Positions 44,287 to 52,535 of a stretch of 64,000 nucleotides of DNA are shown here, piece after piece. The notes under the pieces were generated by a model. The model saw only the letters and a program-made list of their open reading frames with translations. It was not told where the DNA came from and did not search any database. Every line of letters begins with the position of its first letter. The first letter of the stretch is position 1. Source of the DNA: Mumia xiangluensis (GTDB lineage Bacteria > Actinomycetota > Actinomycetes > Propionibacteriales > Nocardioidaceae). The position numbers and the translations under genes were made by a program. The DNA lies in contig NZ_WJYO01000002.1 of assembly GCF_010994095.1 (NCBI RefSeq), positions 806,001 to 870,000 of the forward strand. Direction: 5' to 3'.

Positions 44287-45846
44287 ATGAGCGATCCGCT
44301 CGAGGTCTACCGCCGCAAGCGCGACTTCACGCACACCCCCGAGCCGGCGGGCGACGCGCCGGCCGCGGGTGGGCCCGGCCGGTTCGTCGTCCAGCGACAC
44401 CGTGCGAGCCGGCTGCACTACGACCTGCGCTTCGAGATCGACGGCGTCCTCGTCAGCTGGGCCGTGCCCAAGGGGCCGACACTCGACCCCGGCACACGCC
44501 GGCTCGCCATGCACGTCGAGGACCACCCGATCGAGTACCTGTACTTCGAGGGCGTCATCCCGTCGCGGGAGTACGGCGGGGGCGACGTCATCGTGTGGGA
44601 CACCGGCACCTGGGAGTCCGTCAAGACGGACGACCCGCGCGCTGCCGTGGAGAAGGGCGAGCTGCACGCCGAGGTGCACGGCCAGAAGCTCCGCGGGCGT
44701 CTGGTCCTCGTACGGCGCGAGGGCGACGGTGACGCCTGGATGCTGCTCCACAAGCGGGACGACCACGCCGTCGAGGGCTGGGACCCGGAGGAGCACCCGC
44801 GCTCGGTGCTGAGCGGACGGACGAACGACGAGGTCAAGGCCGACCCACACTTCCTCTGGCGTTCGGACGCGCCGGCCGCGGAGGCCAGCGTCTCGCTCCT
44901 GCCCGATCCGCTGCCGGACGACGCGATCGGCGAGCTCGAGTCCCTGGGCAAGCAGGGCACGTGGGACGTCTTCGGCCGACCGCTGAAGGTCACGAACCTC
45001 GACAAGGTGCTCTTCCCCGGTGACCCGCCGGTGACCAAGCGCGAGCTGCTCGCGTACGCCGCGCGCGTCGCCCCAGTCGCGCTGCCGTACCTCGAGGGCC
45101 GCGCACTCAACCTGCACCGCTATCCGGACGGCGCTGACAAGACGGGGTTCTGGCACAAGCAGCGACCCGCTCACGCACCCGAGTGGCTCGGCTCCTGGAA
45201 GAACGCCGAGGCCGACGACGGCGAGACCACCACGTACGTCGTCGCCGAGGAGCCGGCGACGGTGGTGTGGGCCGCGAACTTCGGCGCCCTCGAGTGGCAT
45301 CCGTGGACCTCCCGTACGACGGCACCGCACGAGCCGACGTACGCGCTGATCGACCTCGACCCTGGGGAGTCGACCTCCTGGGCGGATCTGCTCGTGCTCG
45401 CGCGGCTGCACCGTACGGCGCTCGAGCACCTCGGCGTGACAGGCCGACCCAAGGTGACAGGCCGCCGGGGCATCCAGATCTGGATCCCGATCGTTGCGGG
45501 CTACTCGTTCGACGACACCCGCGCGTGGGTGGAGAAGCTCTCGAAGACGGTCGGTCGGGTCGTGCCGGAGCTGGTCAGCTGGAAGTGGGAGGTGAAGGAG
45601 CGCAAGGGGCTCGCGCGACTCGACTACACACAGAACGCCGTCAACAAGACCCTCGTCGCGCCGTACTCACCCCGCCCGGCCTTCGGCGCACCGGTCTCGG
45701 TGCCGCTCGCCTGGGACGAGCTGGACGACCCTGACCTGCGCCCCGACCGGTGGACCATCCGAACCCTGCTCGACCGGCTGGAGTCTGACGGCGATCCCTT
45801 CCGCGTCCTGCTCGGCGCTGCGCAGGAGCTGCCTGAGATCAGGTGA
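44287..45846 (+). CDS. LigD-type NHEJ protein: 3'-phosphoesterase plus primase-polymerase domains, no ligase domain
   Basis: The 519-residue protein has a phosphoesterase domain (residues about 1-190) with RFVVQRHRASRLHYDLR and SWAVPKGP. It is followed by a polymerase/primase domain (about 225-515) with the LIDLDPG metal-binding motif and HRYPDGADKTGFWHK. Full-length LigD adds an ATP-dependent ligase domain, which is missing here. The polymerase adds nucleotides, often ribonucleotides, at breaks, and the esterase trims 3' ends. The ligase and Ku must be encoded elsewhere. The gene stands alone after pstB. Confidence 0.88.
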   Translation: MSDPLEVYRRKRDFTHTPEPAGDAPAAGGPGRFVVQRHRASRLHYDLRFEIDGVLVSWAVPKGPTLDPGTRRLAMHVEDHPIEYLYFEGVIPSREYGGGDVIVWDTGTWESVKTDDPRAAVEKGELHAEVHGQKLRGRLVLVRREGDGDAWMLLHKRDDHAVEGWDPEEHPRSVLSGRTNDEVKADPHFLWRSDAPAAEASVSLLPDPLPDDAIGELESLGKQGTWDVFGRPLKVTNLDKVLFPGDPPVTKRELLAYAARVAPVALPYLEGRALNLHRYPDGADKTGFWHKQRPAHAPEWLGSWKNAEADDGETTTYVVAEEPATVVWAANFGALEWHPWTSRTTAPHEPTYALIDLDPGESTSWADLLVLARLHRTALEHLGVTGRPKVTGRRGIQIWIPIVAGYSFDDTRAWVEKLSKTVGRVVPELVSWKWEVKERKGLARLDYTQNAVNKTLVAPYSPRPAFGAPVSVPLAWDELDDPDLRPDRWTIRTLLDRLESDGDPFRVLLGAAQELPEIR

Positions 45847-45880
45847 GACTGAGGTGCCGGGAAGCGGGTACCAGGGCGGA

Positions 45881-46060
45881 ATGACGATCACACCAGACGA
45901 ACCGAATCCCGACCCGTCGGTCGTGCCCTCGGGCGACCCAGTCCCGATCGATCCCGACGTCGACCCGCGGGAGCCGAACCCTGATCTGCCCGATCCGGAG
46001 ATCGTTCCCCCCGAGGACGCCGTCACGATCGCGACCGCCGACCGTCCTGACGATCTCTGA
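45881..46060 (+). CDS. Small Pro/Asp-rich acidic protein
   Basis: About 59 residues from the ATG at 45881, or 68 from a GTG at 45854. It is very rich in Pro, Asp and Glu, with repeated DPxVDP-like runs, and has no membrane segment. A weak GGCGGA site precedes the ATG. Codon choice is GC-biased as in its neighbours. It resembles the small disordered proteins often annotated as hypothetical in actinobacteria. Its reality is uncertain. Confidence 0.35.
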   Translation: MTITPDEPNPDPSVVPSGDPVPIDPDVDPREPNPDLPDPEIVPPEDAVTIATADRPDDL

Positions 46061-46145
46061 CGTCGCACGTTCCGGTCAGGAGCCTGCGAGCGCGCGCACG
46101 GCGCGTTCGACCACCTCGCGATCGACTGGTTCGAACGCGCCCGTA

Positions 46146-46556
46146 TCAAGCCGTCAGCTTGATCGAGTTGAACGGCGTCAGGGAACCGTGGAAAGCCTGA
46201 CCCGCGCGTAGGACGACGAGGCAGTTCGTGCCGTTGTACCCCAAGCAGAGCATGACCTTTGCACCGCCCGTCTGATGGTTCCACACCACGTGGTCGCCGT
46301 ACTCCGCGACGAAGCTGTAGGCGCCGTAGTGGTAGTACCGGTGCTCCGTCGGCGGGTTGCCGATGACGTGGAGCCCTTCCCAGACGCACGCGTAGCCCCA
46401 CGGACAGTCCGCGAACTGTAGCCCGCTCCCGATCGGCCCATAACCCGGGTTCTCGTCGATGTACATCGCCGACGCCCTCTGGGGAGTGGCGATCGAGGTC
46501 GCGAGCAGAAGCAGCAACGTCGCGACGACGACCCGTACCGCTCGACGCGCCCTCAC
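46146..46556 (-). CDS. Secreted small Cys-containing protein, peptidase inhibitor I36-like
   Basis: The 136-residue protein has a signal peptide (residues 1-30, hydrophobic core VVVATLLLLLATSIA) and a mature domain with DCPWGYACVWEGLHVIG followed by aromatic residues and a CLGYNGTNC pair. The CPxGxxCVW pattern is typical of proteins annotated as peptidase inhibitor family I36, whose streptomycete founder inhibits metalloproteases. It overlaps the upstream RibD-like gene by ATGA. Confidence 0.7.
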   Translation of the reverse strand: MRARRAVRVVVATLLLLLATSIATPQRASAMYIDENPGYGPIGSGLQFADCPWGYACVWEGLHVIGNPPTEHRYYHYGAYSFVAEYGDHVVWNHQTGGAKVMLCLGYNGTNCLVVLRAGQAFHGSLTPFNSIKLTA

Positions 46557-47137
46557 GGGTGGAGGGTGGGCTGATAGGTGAGCTCCTGGATGCGACCGTC
46601 GAACACCCGGCTCTCGATCAGCTCGAGGTCGAAGTCGGCCGCGTCCCCGAGGACCAGATGCGTCCCTGTACGGCCCGTGATCACCGGGAAGATCGTCAGC
46701 TGCACCCGGTCGACGAGACCGGCTGCCATCAGCGACCGGTTCATCGACAGGCTTCCGGCAGACCGCAGCGGCACGTCCGACTCGGCCTTGAGGCGGCGGA
46801 CGACGTCCACGGCATCGCCGGCCACCAGCGTTGCGTCAGGCCAGTCGAGCGGTCCTTCGAGCGTCGTCGAGACGACCGTCGTCGGGAGGCTTCTCATCCG
46901 GTCGTTCACCGGGTCGAGCGACTCTGACTCCACCGCGCTGAGCCCTAGCATCTCCTCCATCTCCCGGTACGTGTTGGCGCCGAAGACCATCCGCTGGTCC
47001 TGGCTGTAGACGGCGAGCCGGTGGTCCAGGAACTCGGGGCCCTGCTTGCTCCAGTAGCCACCCCAGTCGGCGTCGTCCCCGTAGGAACCGAAGCCGTCGA
47101 CGGTGGCGAAGACGTCGAAGGTGTAGACAGCGGTCAT
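46553..47137 (-). CDS. Dihydrofolate reductase family protein (RibD-like), second copy
   Basis: The 194-residue protein begins VYTFDVFATVDGFGSY, with MVFGANTYREMEEML and the SLSMNRSLMAAGLVDR nucleotide-binding loop region. It is clearly related in fold to the protein at 16093 but not close in sequence. It is divergent from the LysR regulator (116-bp gap) and coupled to the I36-like gene, so the three probably form one regulated unit. Confidence 0.82.
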   Translation of the reverse strand: MTAVYTFDVFATVDGFGSYGDDADWGGYWSKQGPEFLDHRLAVYSQDQRMVFGANTYREMEEMLGLSAVESESLDPVNDRMRSLPTTVVSTTLEGPLDWPDATLVAGDAVDVVRRLKAESDVPLRSAGSLSMNRSLMAAGLVDRVQLTIFPVITGRTGTHLVLGDAADFDLELIESRVFDGRIQELTYQPTLHP

Positions 47138-47253
47138 GGTGAGCTCCTCGCGAATTGATCGGCGTCACCCATGCTCGTCGCCTGCGCGCGGGGCGATCAA
47201 CGACTCAATCCGGATGAGATCCAGTAGCCAAACTCATCGATGCCACTAAGATC

Positions 47254-48147
47254 GTGCTCGTGGAGCTGCGCGAGATCGAGGTGTTCCTCGTCCTTTCCGA
47301 CGAGCTCCACTTCGGCCGTACCGCCGAGCGGCTCTTCATCACGCAGAGTCGGGTCAGCCAGACGGTCCGGGCCATGGAGAGTCGCATCGGCGGGCGGCTC
47401 TTCGACCGCACGAGCCGCAGGGTCGCCCTCACTCCGCTGGGCGTCCAGCTGCGTGACGAGGTCCGCCCAGCGTACGACGAGCTCAGACGCGCTGTCGCCC
47501 ACGCGCGCGAGACGGCCACGGGAGTCAGTGGGGTCCTGCGCATCTGCGTTCCGACGTACTCGATGGCCGGGCTGCACTTCACCACCATCGTCCGCGAGTT
47601 CCAGCGTCGCTTCCCCGCGTGCCGGCTCACGGTGACCGAGGAGTTCCCCGGAGACTTCGAGCGGCTGCGCGACGGCGCCTTCGACGTGATGTGCCAACGC
47701 CACCCGATCGACGAGCCCGACCTCACGGTGGGCGCCACGTTGAGCGTCGAGGAGCGGGTGCTCCTCGTCCGCGCCGGGCATCCCCTGACCGCGAAGAGCC
47801 GCGTCGACGCCGAGGACCTCGCTGACTACAGCCTGATCCAGCGCAGCGGCATCCCGCGAAGCATGTACGACGAGTTCTGGCCCGCGACAACCCCGTCGGG
47901 CCGCCCCATCGCAAGAGGGCCGGCGATCGCGACGACCAGCGACGTGCTCCAGCTCGTCGCGCGGGGCGAGATCGTGCACCCCACGGTGAGCTCCTTCAGC
48001 ACGTACTACCGGCACCCCGAGGTCGTCGAGATCCCCCTCGACGGATTCGCCGCGGTCCGCAGCATGCTCGTCTGGGTCACCGACCACGAGACGTCGTCGA
48101 TCCGGGCGCTCGACGACCTCGCGCGGGAGATCGTCGGGGACCTCTGA
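47254..48147 (+). CDS. LysR family transcriptional regulator
   Basis: The 297-residue protein starts at GTG 47254; GTG 47260 is equally plausible. Residues about 3-62 are the winged helix-turn-helix (FGRTAERLFITQSRVSQTV). The remainder is the periplasmic-binding-protein-like effector domain. Regulators of this type usually control the divergent gene, here the RibD-like reductase at 46553. The gap contains the dyad ATCCGGAT near 47208. It ends 33 bp before the initiator tRNA terminator hairpin, so the island lies next to it. Confidence 0.88.
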   Translation: MLVELREIEVFLVLSDELHFGRTAERLFITQSRVSQTVRAMESRIGGRLFDRTSRRVALTPLGVQLRDEVRPAYDELRRAVAHARETATGVSGVLRICVPTYSMAGLHFTTIVREFQRRFPACRLTVTEEFPGDFERLRDGAFDVMCQRHPIDEPDLTVGATLSVEERVLLVRAGHPLTAKSRVDAEDLADYSLIQRSGIPRSMYDEFWPATTPSGRPIARGPAIATTSDVLQLVARGEIVHPTVSSFSTYYRHPEVVEIPLDGFAAVRSMLVWVTDHETSSIRALDDLAREIVGDL

Positions 48148-48152
48148 CCCGC

Positions 48153-48186
48153 ACATGCAATCAGGCCGGTGACATGCAATCAGGCC
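48153..48186 (+). repeat. 15-bp direct repeat beside the tRNA terminator
   Basis: ACATGCAATCAGGCC occurs at 48153-48167 and 48172-48186, with four bases between. The second copy runs into the stem of the hairpin. It probably reflects a small local duplication and has no evident function. Confidence 0.8.
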
Positions 48187-48212
48187 CGGAGTTCCGTAGA
48201 ACTCCGGGCCTG
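48181..48212. terminator. Hairpin after the displaced tRNA-fMet 3' end
   Basis: A perfect 13-bp inverted repeat (CAGGCCCGGAGTT and its complement) with a 6-bp loop. It sits just past the displaced 3' tRNA fragment and was probably the original terminator of the host tRNA gene. It also lies after the LysR stop and could serve both strands. Confidence 0.7.
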
Positions 48213-48218
48213 AATCTT

Positions 48219-48254
48219 GTAGCGGGGGCAGGATTTGAACCTGCGACCTCTGGG
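48219..48254 (-). other. attL: displaced 3' fragment of tRNA-fMet
   Basis: These 36 bp are identical to 52538-52573 and correspond to the 3' part of the initiator tRNA gene, from the anticodon stem to the discriminator base. The 5' half of the tRNA is absent here. It marks the left end of the mercury island. Similarity continues leftward with two mismatches (CCTGAAT). The displaced copy does not encode CCA. Confidence 0.85.
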
Positions 48255-48651
48255 CAAGATCGGAGGCCCGTCCCGCACTACCTCAAACTTTGGGTCCCTC
48301 TGGAAAACCTCGGGTTGATCTGGAGGTTCTCCATCGGACAGCGCAAAGTCTATCGGAACGCCTCGGAACGGATGCCCGTCGTTTCCGATGACCTTTCGAT
48401 GACCTGTCGAAATCCCGCGGCGGGGCCGCGATCTACGGGAGTCGAAGCACGATCACTTGCTCGGGCTCAAGGCGAAGCCCTCGGGGGTCACCGGCGACCT
48501 CGGTTCCGTTGCTGATCAGCTTGACCTTCTCGCCGCGCTTTGGACCCGCCGCCGCCAAAGCGTGCGATGACTCATGCGGGCCATAGGGGCCTGTAGCGGA
48601 GACTCTGGGGTCGGCCACGCCACCGTCACCGCCCGTGACAGGCTCGGCCAG
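48255..48651. other. Gene-poor left end of the island
   Basis: These 397 bp contain no convincing gene. A 61-codon minus-strand frame (48433-48618) ends GLRLEPEQVIVLRLP, which looks like the last strands of a glycosidase or similar enzyme, so the segment may be a decayed remnant. Composition drops to AT-richer values around 48340-48420. Confidence 0.45.
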
Positions 48652-49041
48652 TTACAGGTAGCGGCAGACCTCGTCAGCGCTGCAGGTGTCTGGTTCGGGA
48701 TCTGCGGCGGCGTCGCGGAGCGCGGCGACGTTGACGCGAAGTGCGAGGAGATCGGTGATCTGTCGGTCGATGTCGGCCAGGCGTGCATCCAGCAGGTCAC
48801 GCACGTGGCCGCAGGGAGCCTGGCCGTGGTCGCGGATGTCGAGGATCTGCTTGATCTGGGCGAGGGTGAGCCCGGCGGCTTGGCCGCGGTGGACGAAGTC
48901 GAGCCGGGTGACGGCCTCGGGGGTGTAGGCGCGGTAGCCGGCCGGTGTGCGTTCGGCGGGCGGGAGTAGCCCTTGATCCTCGTAGAACCTCAGCGTCTTG
49001 GTGGTCGTGCCCGCAGCCTCGGCGAGCTCCCCGATCCGCAT
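48652..49041 (-). CDS. merR: MerR family mercury-responsive regulator
   Basis: About 129 residues from the ATG at 49041, with GGGAGG upstream. The N-terminus is the MerR winged helix (MRIGELAEAAGTTTKTLRFY), followed by the dimerisation helix. Cys77, Cys120 and Cys126 match the three-cysteine plan of mercury sensors, although the spacing differs from Tn501 MerR (82, 117, 126). It is divergent from merA across a canonical operator, which supports Hg(II) sensing. A related heavy-metal sensor remains possible. Confidence 0.85.
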   Translation of the reverse strand: MRIGELAEAAGTTTKTLRFYEDQGLLPPAERTPAGYRAYTPEAVTRLDFVHRGQAAGLTLAQIKQILDIRDHGQAPCGHVRDLLDARLADIDRQITDLLALRVNVAALRDAAADPEPDTCSADEVCRYL

Positions 49042-49068
49042 CCGGCCTCCCTTGTGTCGCAGGTCTCG

Positions 49069-49098
49069 CTTGACCTTCCCCTTCACTGGAAGGTCCAG
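49069..49098 (+). promoter_or_regulatory. mer operator-promoter
   Basis: CTTGACCTTCC and GGAAGGTCCAG form an 11-bp dyad with 10 matches around an 8-bp centre. The -35 TTGACC (49070-49075) and a -10-like CAGTAT (49096-49101) are 20 bp apart, the over-long spacing that MerR proteins correct by bending DNA. The dyad sits within this spacer, as in known mer and zinc or copper MerR promoters. Confidence 0.8.
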
Positions 49099-49145
49099 TA
49101 TCGCTGCATCAAGAGCTTTTCCCAACCACTCCGGGAGGAATCGGG

Positions 49146-50570
49146 ATGCAGACCAGGTACGACCTCGCGATCATCGGGTCGGGCGGCGCGGCGTTCGCCG
49201 CGGCCATTCGCGCGACCACGCTGGGCAAGTCGGTGGTCATGGTTGAGCGTGGCACGTTCGGCGGCACGTGTGTGAACACCGGCTGCGTGCCGTCCAAGGC
49301 ACTGATCGCGGCCGCCGAGGCCCGGCACGTCGCCGCGGACGCGTCGACCCGGTTCCCGGGCATCGCCACCGCCGCCGACCTGGTGGACATGGCCGCGCTG
49401 GTCGGCGGCAAGCAGGACCTCGTCGAGGCACTGCGCGGCGAGAAGTACGTCGACATCGCGGACTCCTACGGCTGGCAGATCCGCCACGGCGACGCGGCGT
49501 TCGCCGGCACCCCGGACGCTCCCGTGCTCGAGGTCACCGCGGCCGACGGCACCGTCGAGACCATCGAGGCCGAGCACTACCTGGTGGCCACCGGGTCCCG
49601 CCCTTGGGCCCCGCCGATCGACGGGCTGGACGAGGTCGGGTACCTGACCTCGACCACGGCGATGGAACTGACCGAGGTCCCGGAGTCGCTGCTGGTGCTC
49701 GGGGGCGGCTACGTGGCGCTGGAGCAGGCGCAGCTGTTCGCCCGTCTCGGGTCGAAGGTGACCCTGCTGGTTCGCTCCCGGCTAGCGTCGAAGGAGGAGC
49801 CGGAAGTCTCCAAGGCCGTGCAGGAGGTCTTCGCCCACGAGGGCATCCGGGTGGTCCGCCGCGCGGTCCCGACCCGCGTGACCCGCCATGAGGCCACCGG
49901 CCAGGTCGTCGTCACCGCAGACGTCTCGGGCGGTGAGCAGGAATTCCGCGCCGACCAGGTCCTGCTCGCACTCGGTCGACGGCCGGTCACCGACGCCCTG
50001 AACCTCGACGCGGTTGAGGTGAAGACCGGCGAGACCGGCGCGATCGTGGTCACCGACCAGCTGGGATCCTCCAACCCGCGGATCTGGGCGGCCGGCGACG
50101 TGACCGGGCACCCCGAGTTCGTCTACGTCGCAGCCCGCCACGGCACCCTGGTCGCCGAGAACGCGTTCACCGGCACCGGTAGGTCGGTGGACTACACCCG
50201 GTTGCCGCGGGTGACGTTCACCGGCCCCGCGATCGGTGCGGTCGGGATGACCGAGGCCCAGGTGCTCGCGGCCGGGATCCGCTGCGACTGCCGGGTGCTG
50301 CCGCTGGACTACGTGCCCCGGGCGCTGGTGAATCGGGACGTCCGTGGCTTCATCAAGATGGTCGCCAACGCCGACACCGGCGAGATCCTCGGCCTCACCG
50401 CGGTGAGCAAGGACGCCGGCGAGCTCGCCGCCGCCGGCGTCCACATCCTCGGCAAGACCATCTCCGAGGTCGCCGACGCCTGGGCGCCCTACCTGACCAT
50501 GACCGAGGGCATCCGGATCGTCGCCAAGGCCTTCACCACCGACGTCTCGAAGTTGTCCTGCTGCGCCTGA
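49146..50570 (+). CDS. merA: Mercury(II) reductase MerA
   Basis: The 474-residue flavoprotein has the FAD-binding start (DLAIIGSGGAAFAAA), the redox disulfide GGTCVNTGCVPSK (Cys42, Cys47), the NADPH-binding LLVLGGGYVALEQAQLF and the AAGDVTG segment. The C-terminal Cys pair (Cys472-Cys473) that delivers Hg(II) to the partner subunit is present in SCCA. The N-terminal NmerA metal-binding domain of many enzymes is absent, as in most actinobacterial forms. It reduces Hg(II) to volatile Hg(0). The start has GGGAGGAA 6 bp upstream. Confidence 0.95.
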   Translation: MQTRYDLAIIGSGGAAFAAAIRATTLGKSVVMVERGTFGGTCVNTGCVPSKALIAAAEARHVAADASTRFPGIATAADLVDMAALVGGKQDLVEALRGEKYVDIADSYGWQIRHGDAAFAGTPDAPVLEVTAADGTVETIEAEHYLVATGSRPWAPPIDGLDEVGYLTSTTAMELTEVPESLLVLGGGYVALEQAQLFARLGSKVTLLVRSRLASKEEPEVSKAVQEVFAHEGIRVVRRAVPTRVTRHEATGQVVVTADVSGGEQEFRADQVLLALGRRPVTDALNLDAVEVKTGETGAIVVTDQLGSSNPRIWAAGDVTGHPEFVYVAARHGTLVAENAFTGTGRSVDYTRLPRVTFTGPAIGAVGMTEAQVLAAGIRCDCRVLPLDYVPRALVNRDVRGFIKMVANADTGEILGLTAVSKDAGELAAAGVHILGKTISEVADAWAPYLTMTEGIRIVAKAFTTDVSKLSCCA

Positions 50571-50618
50571 CGCGGCACCCAGACAGCCCCAACGCCACTC
50601 AAGAAGGAGGGCATCACA

Positions 50619-51281
50619 ATGTCGGACCTCAGCACGCAACTTCCCCAACGACTCAACCGCCCCGAGGAGACCGGTCTCGACGCCGGCCTGCTGATCCCGC
50701 TGCTGCGCCTGCTCGTCGACGGCGACCCCGTGACCATCGAGCAGCTCGCCGCCGCCGCGGGCCGCACCCTCGACGAAGTACGGCGTGGTCTGGCTGCGGT
50801 GCCGGACACCGAGTACGACAACCAGGGCCGGGTCATCGGCCAGGGCCTCACGCTGCGCCCCACCCCGCACCGGTTCACCGTGGCGGGCGAGGAGCTCTAC
50901 ACCTGGTGTGCTCTGGATACCTTGATCTTCCCCGCCCTCCTCGACCGCCTGGCACACGTCGAGTCGGTCTCCCCGGTCAGCGGCGAGCCGATCCGGGTCA
51001 CCGTCGACCCCACCGAAGGGGTGACCAGCGTAGAGCCGGCCACCGCGATGGTGTCCCTGGTCAACCCTGAGGAGATCACCTCGATCCGCTCGTCCTTCTG
51101 CAACCAGGTGCACTACTTCACCTCCCCCGAGGACGCCGCAGGCTGGCTGGCCGAGCACCGCGACGCCGAGGTGGCCCCGGTGGCCGAGGCGTACCGCATC
51201 GGGGCCGCCTTCACCACCGGCCTGCTCGACCGCCTCCAAGCCGAGCCCGCCGTGGCCGACGGCTGCCACAGCTGCTGCTGA
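50619..51281 (+). CDS. merB: Organomercurial lyase MerB
   Basis: The 220-residue protein carries the MerB catalytic triad: Cys97 and Asp100 in YTWCALD, and Cys161 in SSFCNQVHYF. These match Cys96, Asp99 and Cys159 of the plasmid R831b enzyme. It breaks C-Hg bonds and passes Hg(II) to MerA. The conserved third cysteine region (usually CPATG) reads VSPVSG, so Cys117 of the reference is missing. The C-terminus ends GCHSCC, an extra Cys-rich tail that may bind mercury. It lies 48 bp after merA. Confidence 0.92.
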   Translation: MSDLSTQLPQRLNRPEETGLDAGLLIPLLRLLVDGDPVTIEQLAAAAGRTLDEVRRGLAAVPDTEYDNQGRVIGQGLTLRPTPHRFTVAGEELYTWCALDTLIFPALLDRLAHVESVSPVSGEPIRVTVDPTEGVTSVEPATAMVSLVNPEEITSIRSSFCNQVHYFTSPEDAAGWLAEHRDAEVAPVAEAYRIGAAFTTGLLDRLQAEPAVADGCHSCC

Positions 51282-51343
51282 CCAAACCCCCGAGACGGTC
51301 GCGTTTGGTTTCGTCAGGGCCCGCGGGCGTTACCGCAACCCGC

Positions 51344-52369
51344 CTACAAGCCGAGATCCTTGCTGGACGTGGTGGCGAGCGCCTCGAGCGGCCGGATGTA
51401 GCGGTTGACCACTACGCCGAGGTCCTTGTGCCGGGTCTGGGCGGCGATTCGGTTCAGCGGGACACCGGCGAGCGCGGCCGCGGTGGCGTGTCCGGCGCGG
51501 AGCGAGTGGGCGGTGATCCGGGTGCCGTCGAGTCCGGCGGCTTCGGCGCGGGTGCGGAGCATTCGGGCGGGGACGTGTCCCGAGAGGCGCTCGGAGCTGA
51601 CGCTGCTGCCCCAGATCCGGGTGAACAGGGCGCCGGGCGCATTGCCACGGATGGTCCGCCAGGCGTTGACGGCGGCGACTGGGTCTGTGAGGGCGTGCTG
51701 GCCGTGGACGACAGCGACCTGTTGGCCGTGACCTTCCGGGTCGGTCTTGGATTGCCGGATGTGTAGCAGGAGCCCGGCGGGCTTGTGCTCGATGTCGGCG
51801 AGGTCAAGGGCGACGAGTTCGGCTCGGCGCATCGCGGATGCGTAGCCGAGCAGGATGATCGCGGCATCGCGGATGCCGTGCGGGCTGGTGCGATCGATGC
51901 AGCCGACGATCTGGCGGATCTCCTCGACCGACAGTGGTCGGGCGAGACGTCGAGGTGCTGCGCCATAGGTGCGACGGAGTCCGCGGCGGACTTGGCGGAC
52001 GGCCTCGGAGGCGATCGGGTCGACGGTTCCGGTGGTCCTGTGGACGTGCCGGATGACGGTGCAGGCCATGTCGAGGGTGCCGGTGGCGCGGCCGGCTTCG
52101 GCGCGTTCGGTCAGGTAGGCGCAGACGGTGAGTGGGTCGGCGGGCACGGCGGCGACGCCGCGTTCGGTGCACCAGCGTTGCCATTGGCCCCAAACGATGT
52201 CGTAGAGGCGCCGGGTGCCGTCGGTGCGCGCGGCGGCGAGGGCCTCACCGATGCGCGCGGCATCCGCGGGCGTGAGTCCGGCGCGCCTCAGGTCAGGATC
52301 GTCCGTGGTGGTGGACGAGAAGGTGGGTCGGGCGGTGGCCGGCAGCGCGGCGATCATGAGTGTGTTCAT
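51344..52369 (-). CDS. Tyrosine recombinase/integrase of the mer island
   Basis: About 341 residues from the ATG at 52369; a start at 52486 would add 39 Arg/Trp-rich residues. The N-terminal core-binding domain is followed by the catalytic domain with Arg181 (SAMRRAEL), His288-x-x-Arg291 (HSLR), His314 (TRHKD) and nucleophile Tyr324 (NRYIRP). All five key positions are visible, so it should be active. Its place beside attR at the intact tRNA end is typical of tRNA-targeting integrases. Confidence 0.88.
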   Translation of the reverse strand: MNTLMIAALPATARPTFSSTTTDDPDLRRAGLTPADAARIGEALAAARTDGTRRLYDIVWGQWQRWCTERGVAAVPADPLTVCAYLTERAEAGRATGTLDMACTVIRHVHRTTGTVDPIASEAVRQVRRGLRRTYGAAPRRLARPLSVEEIRQIVGCIDRTSPHGIRDAAIILLGYASAMRRAELVALDLADIEHKPAGLLLHIRQSKTDPEGHGQQVAVVHGQHALTDPVAAVNAWRTIRGNAPGALFTRIWGSSVSSERLSGHVPARMLRTRAEAAGLDGTRITAHSLRAGHATAAALAGVPLNRIAAQTRHKDLGVVVNRYIRPLEALATTSSKDLGL

Positions 52370-52499
52370 GGCCCTGTCGTAGCGGCGTCGACGTCGCCAC
52401 CAGCGGCGGGGCTCAGCCTCGACCGGGGTGACGCGACCGGCCACGACCTTGGTCAGATAAGGCTGACTTTGTGATGACCGAGTCAAGTTAGAAAGCTTT

Positions 52500-52531
52500 C
52501 AGGCTCGGTTCCCCAGAGGGAACCGAGCCTG
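52500..52531. terminator. Hairpin after the intact tRNA-fMet
   Basis: A perfect 14-bp inverted repeat (CAGGCTCGGTTCCC and its complement) with a 4-bp loop. It follows the tRNA on the minus strand and also lies between the tRNA and the integrase start. It is the island-side counterpart of the host hairpin at 48181-48212. Confidence 0.7.
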
Positions 52532-52535
52532 AATT

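Noticed and set aside
48174-48515. 113-codon plus-strand frame containing GAGFEPATSG
   Set aside because: The GAGFEPATSG string is the translation of tRNA 3' sequence on the opposite strand, a well-known artefact at tRNA integration sites. The rest shows no protein-like pattern.
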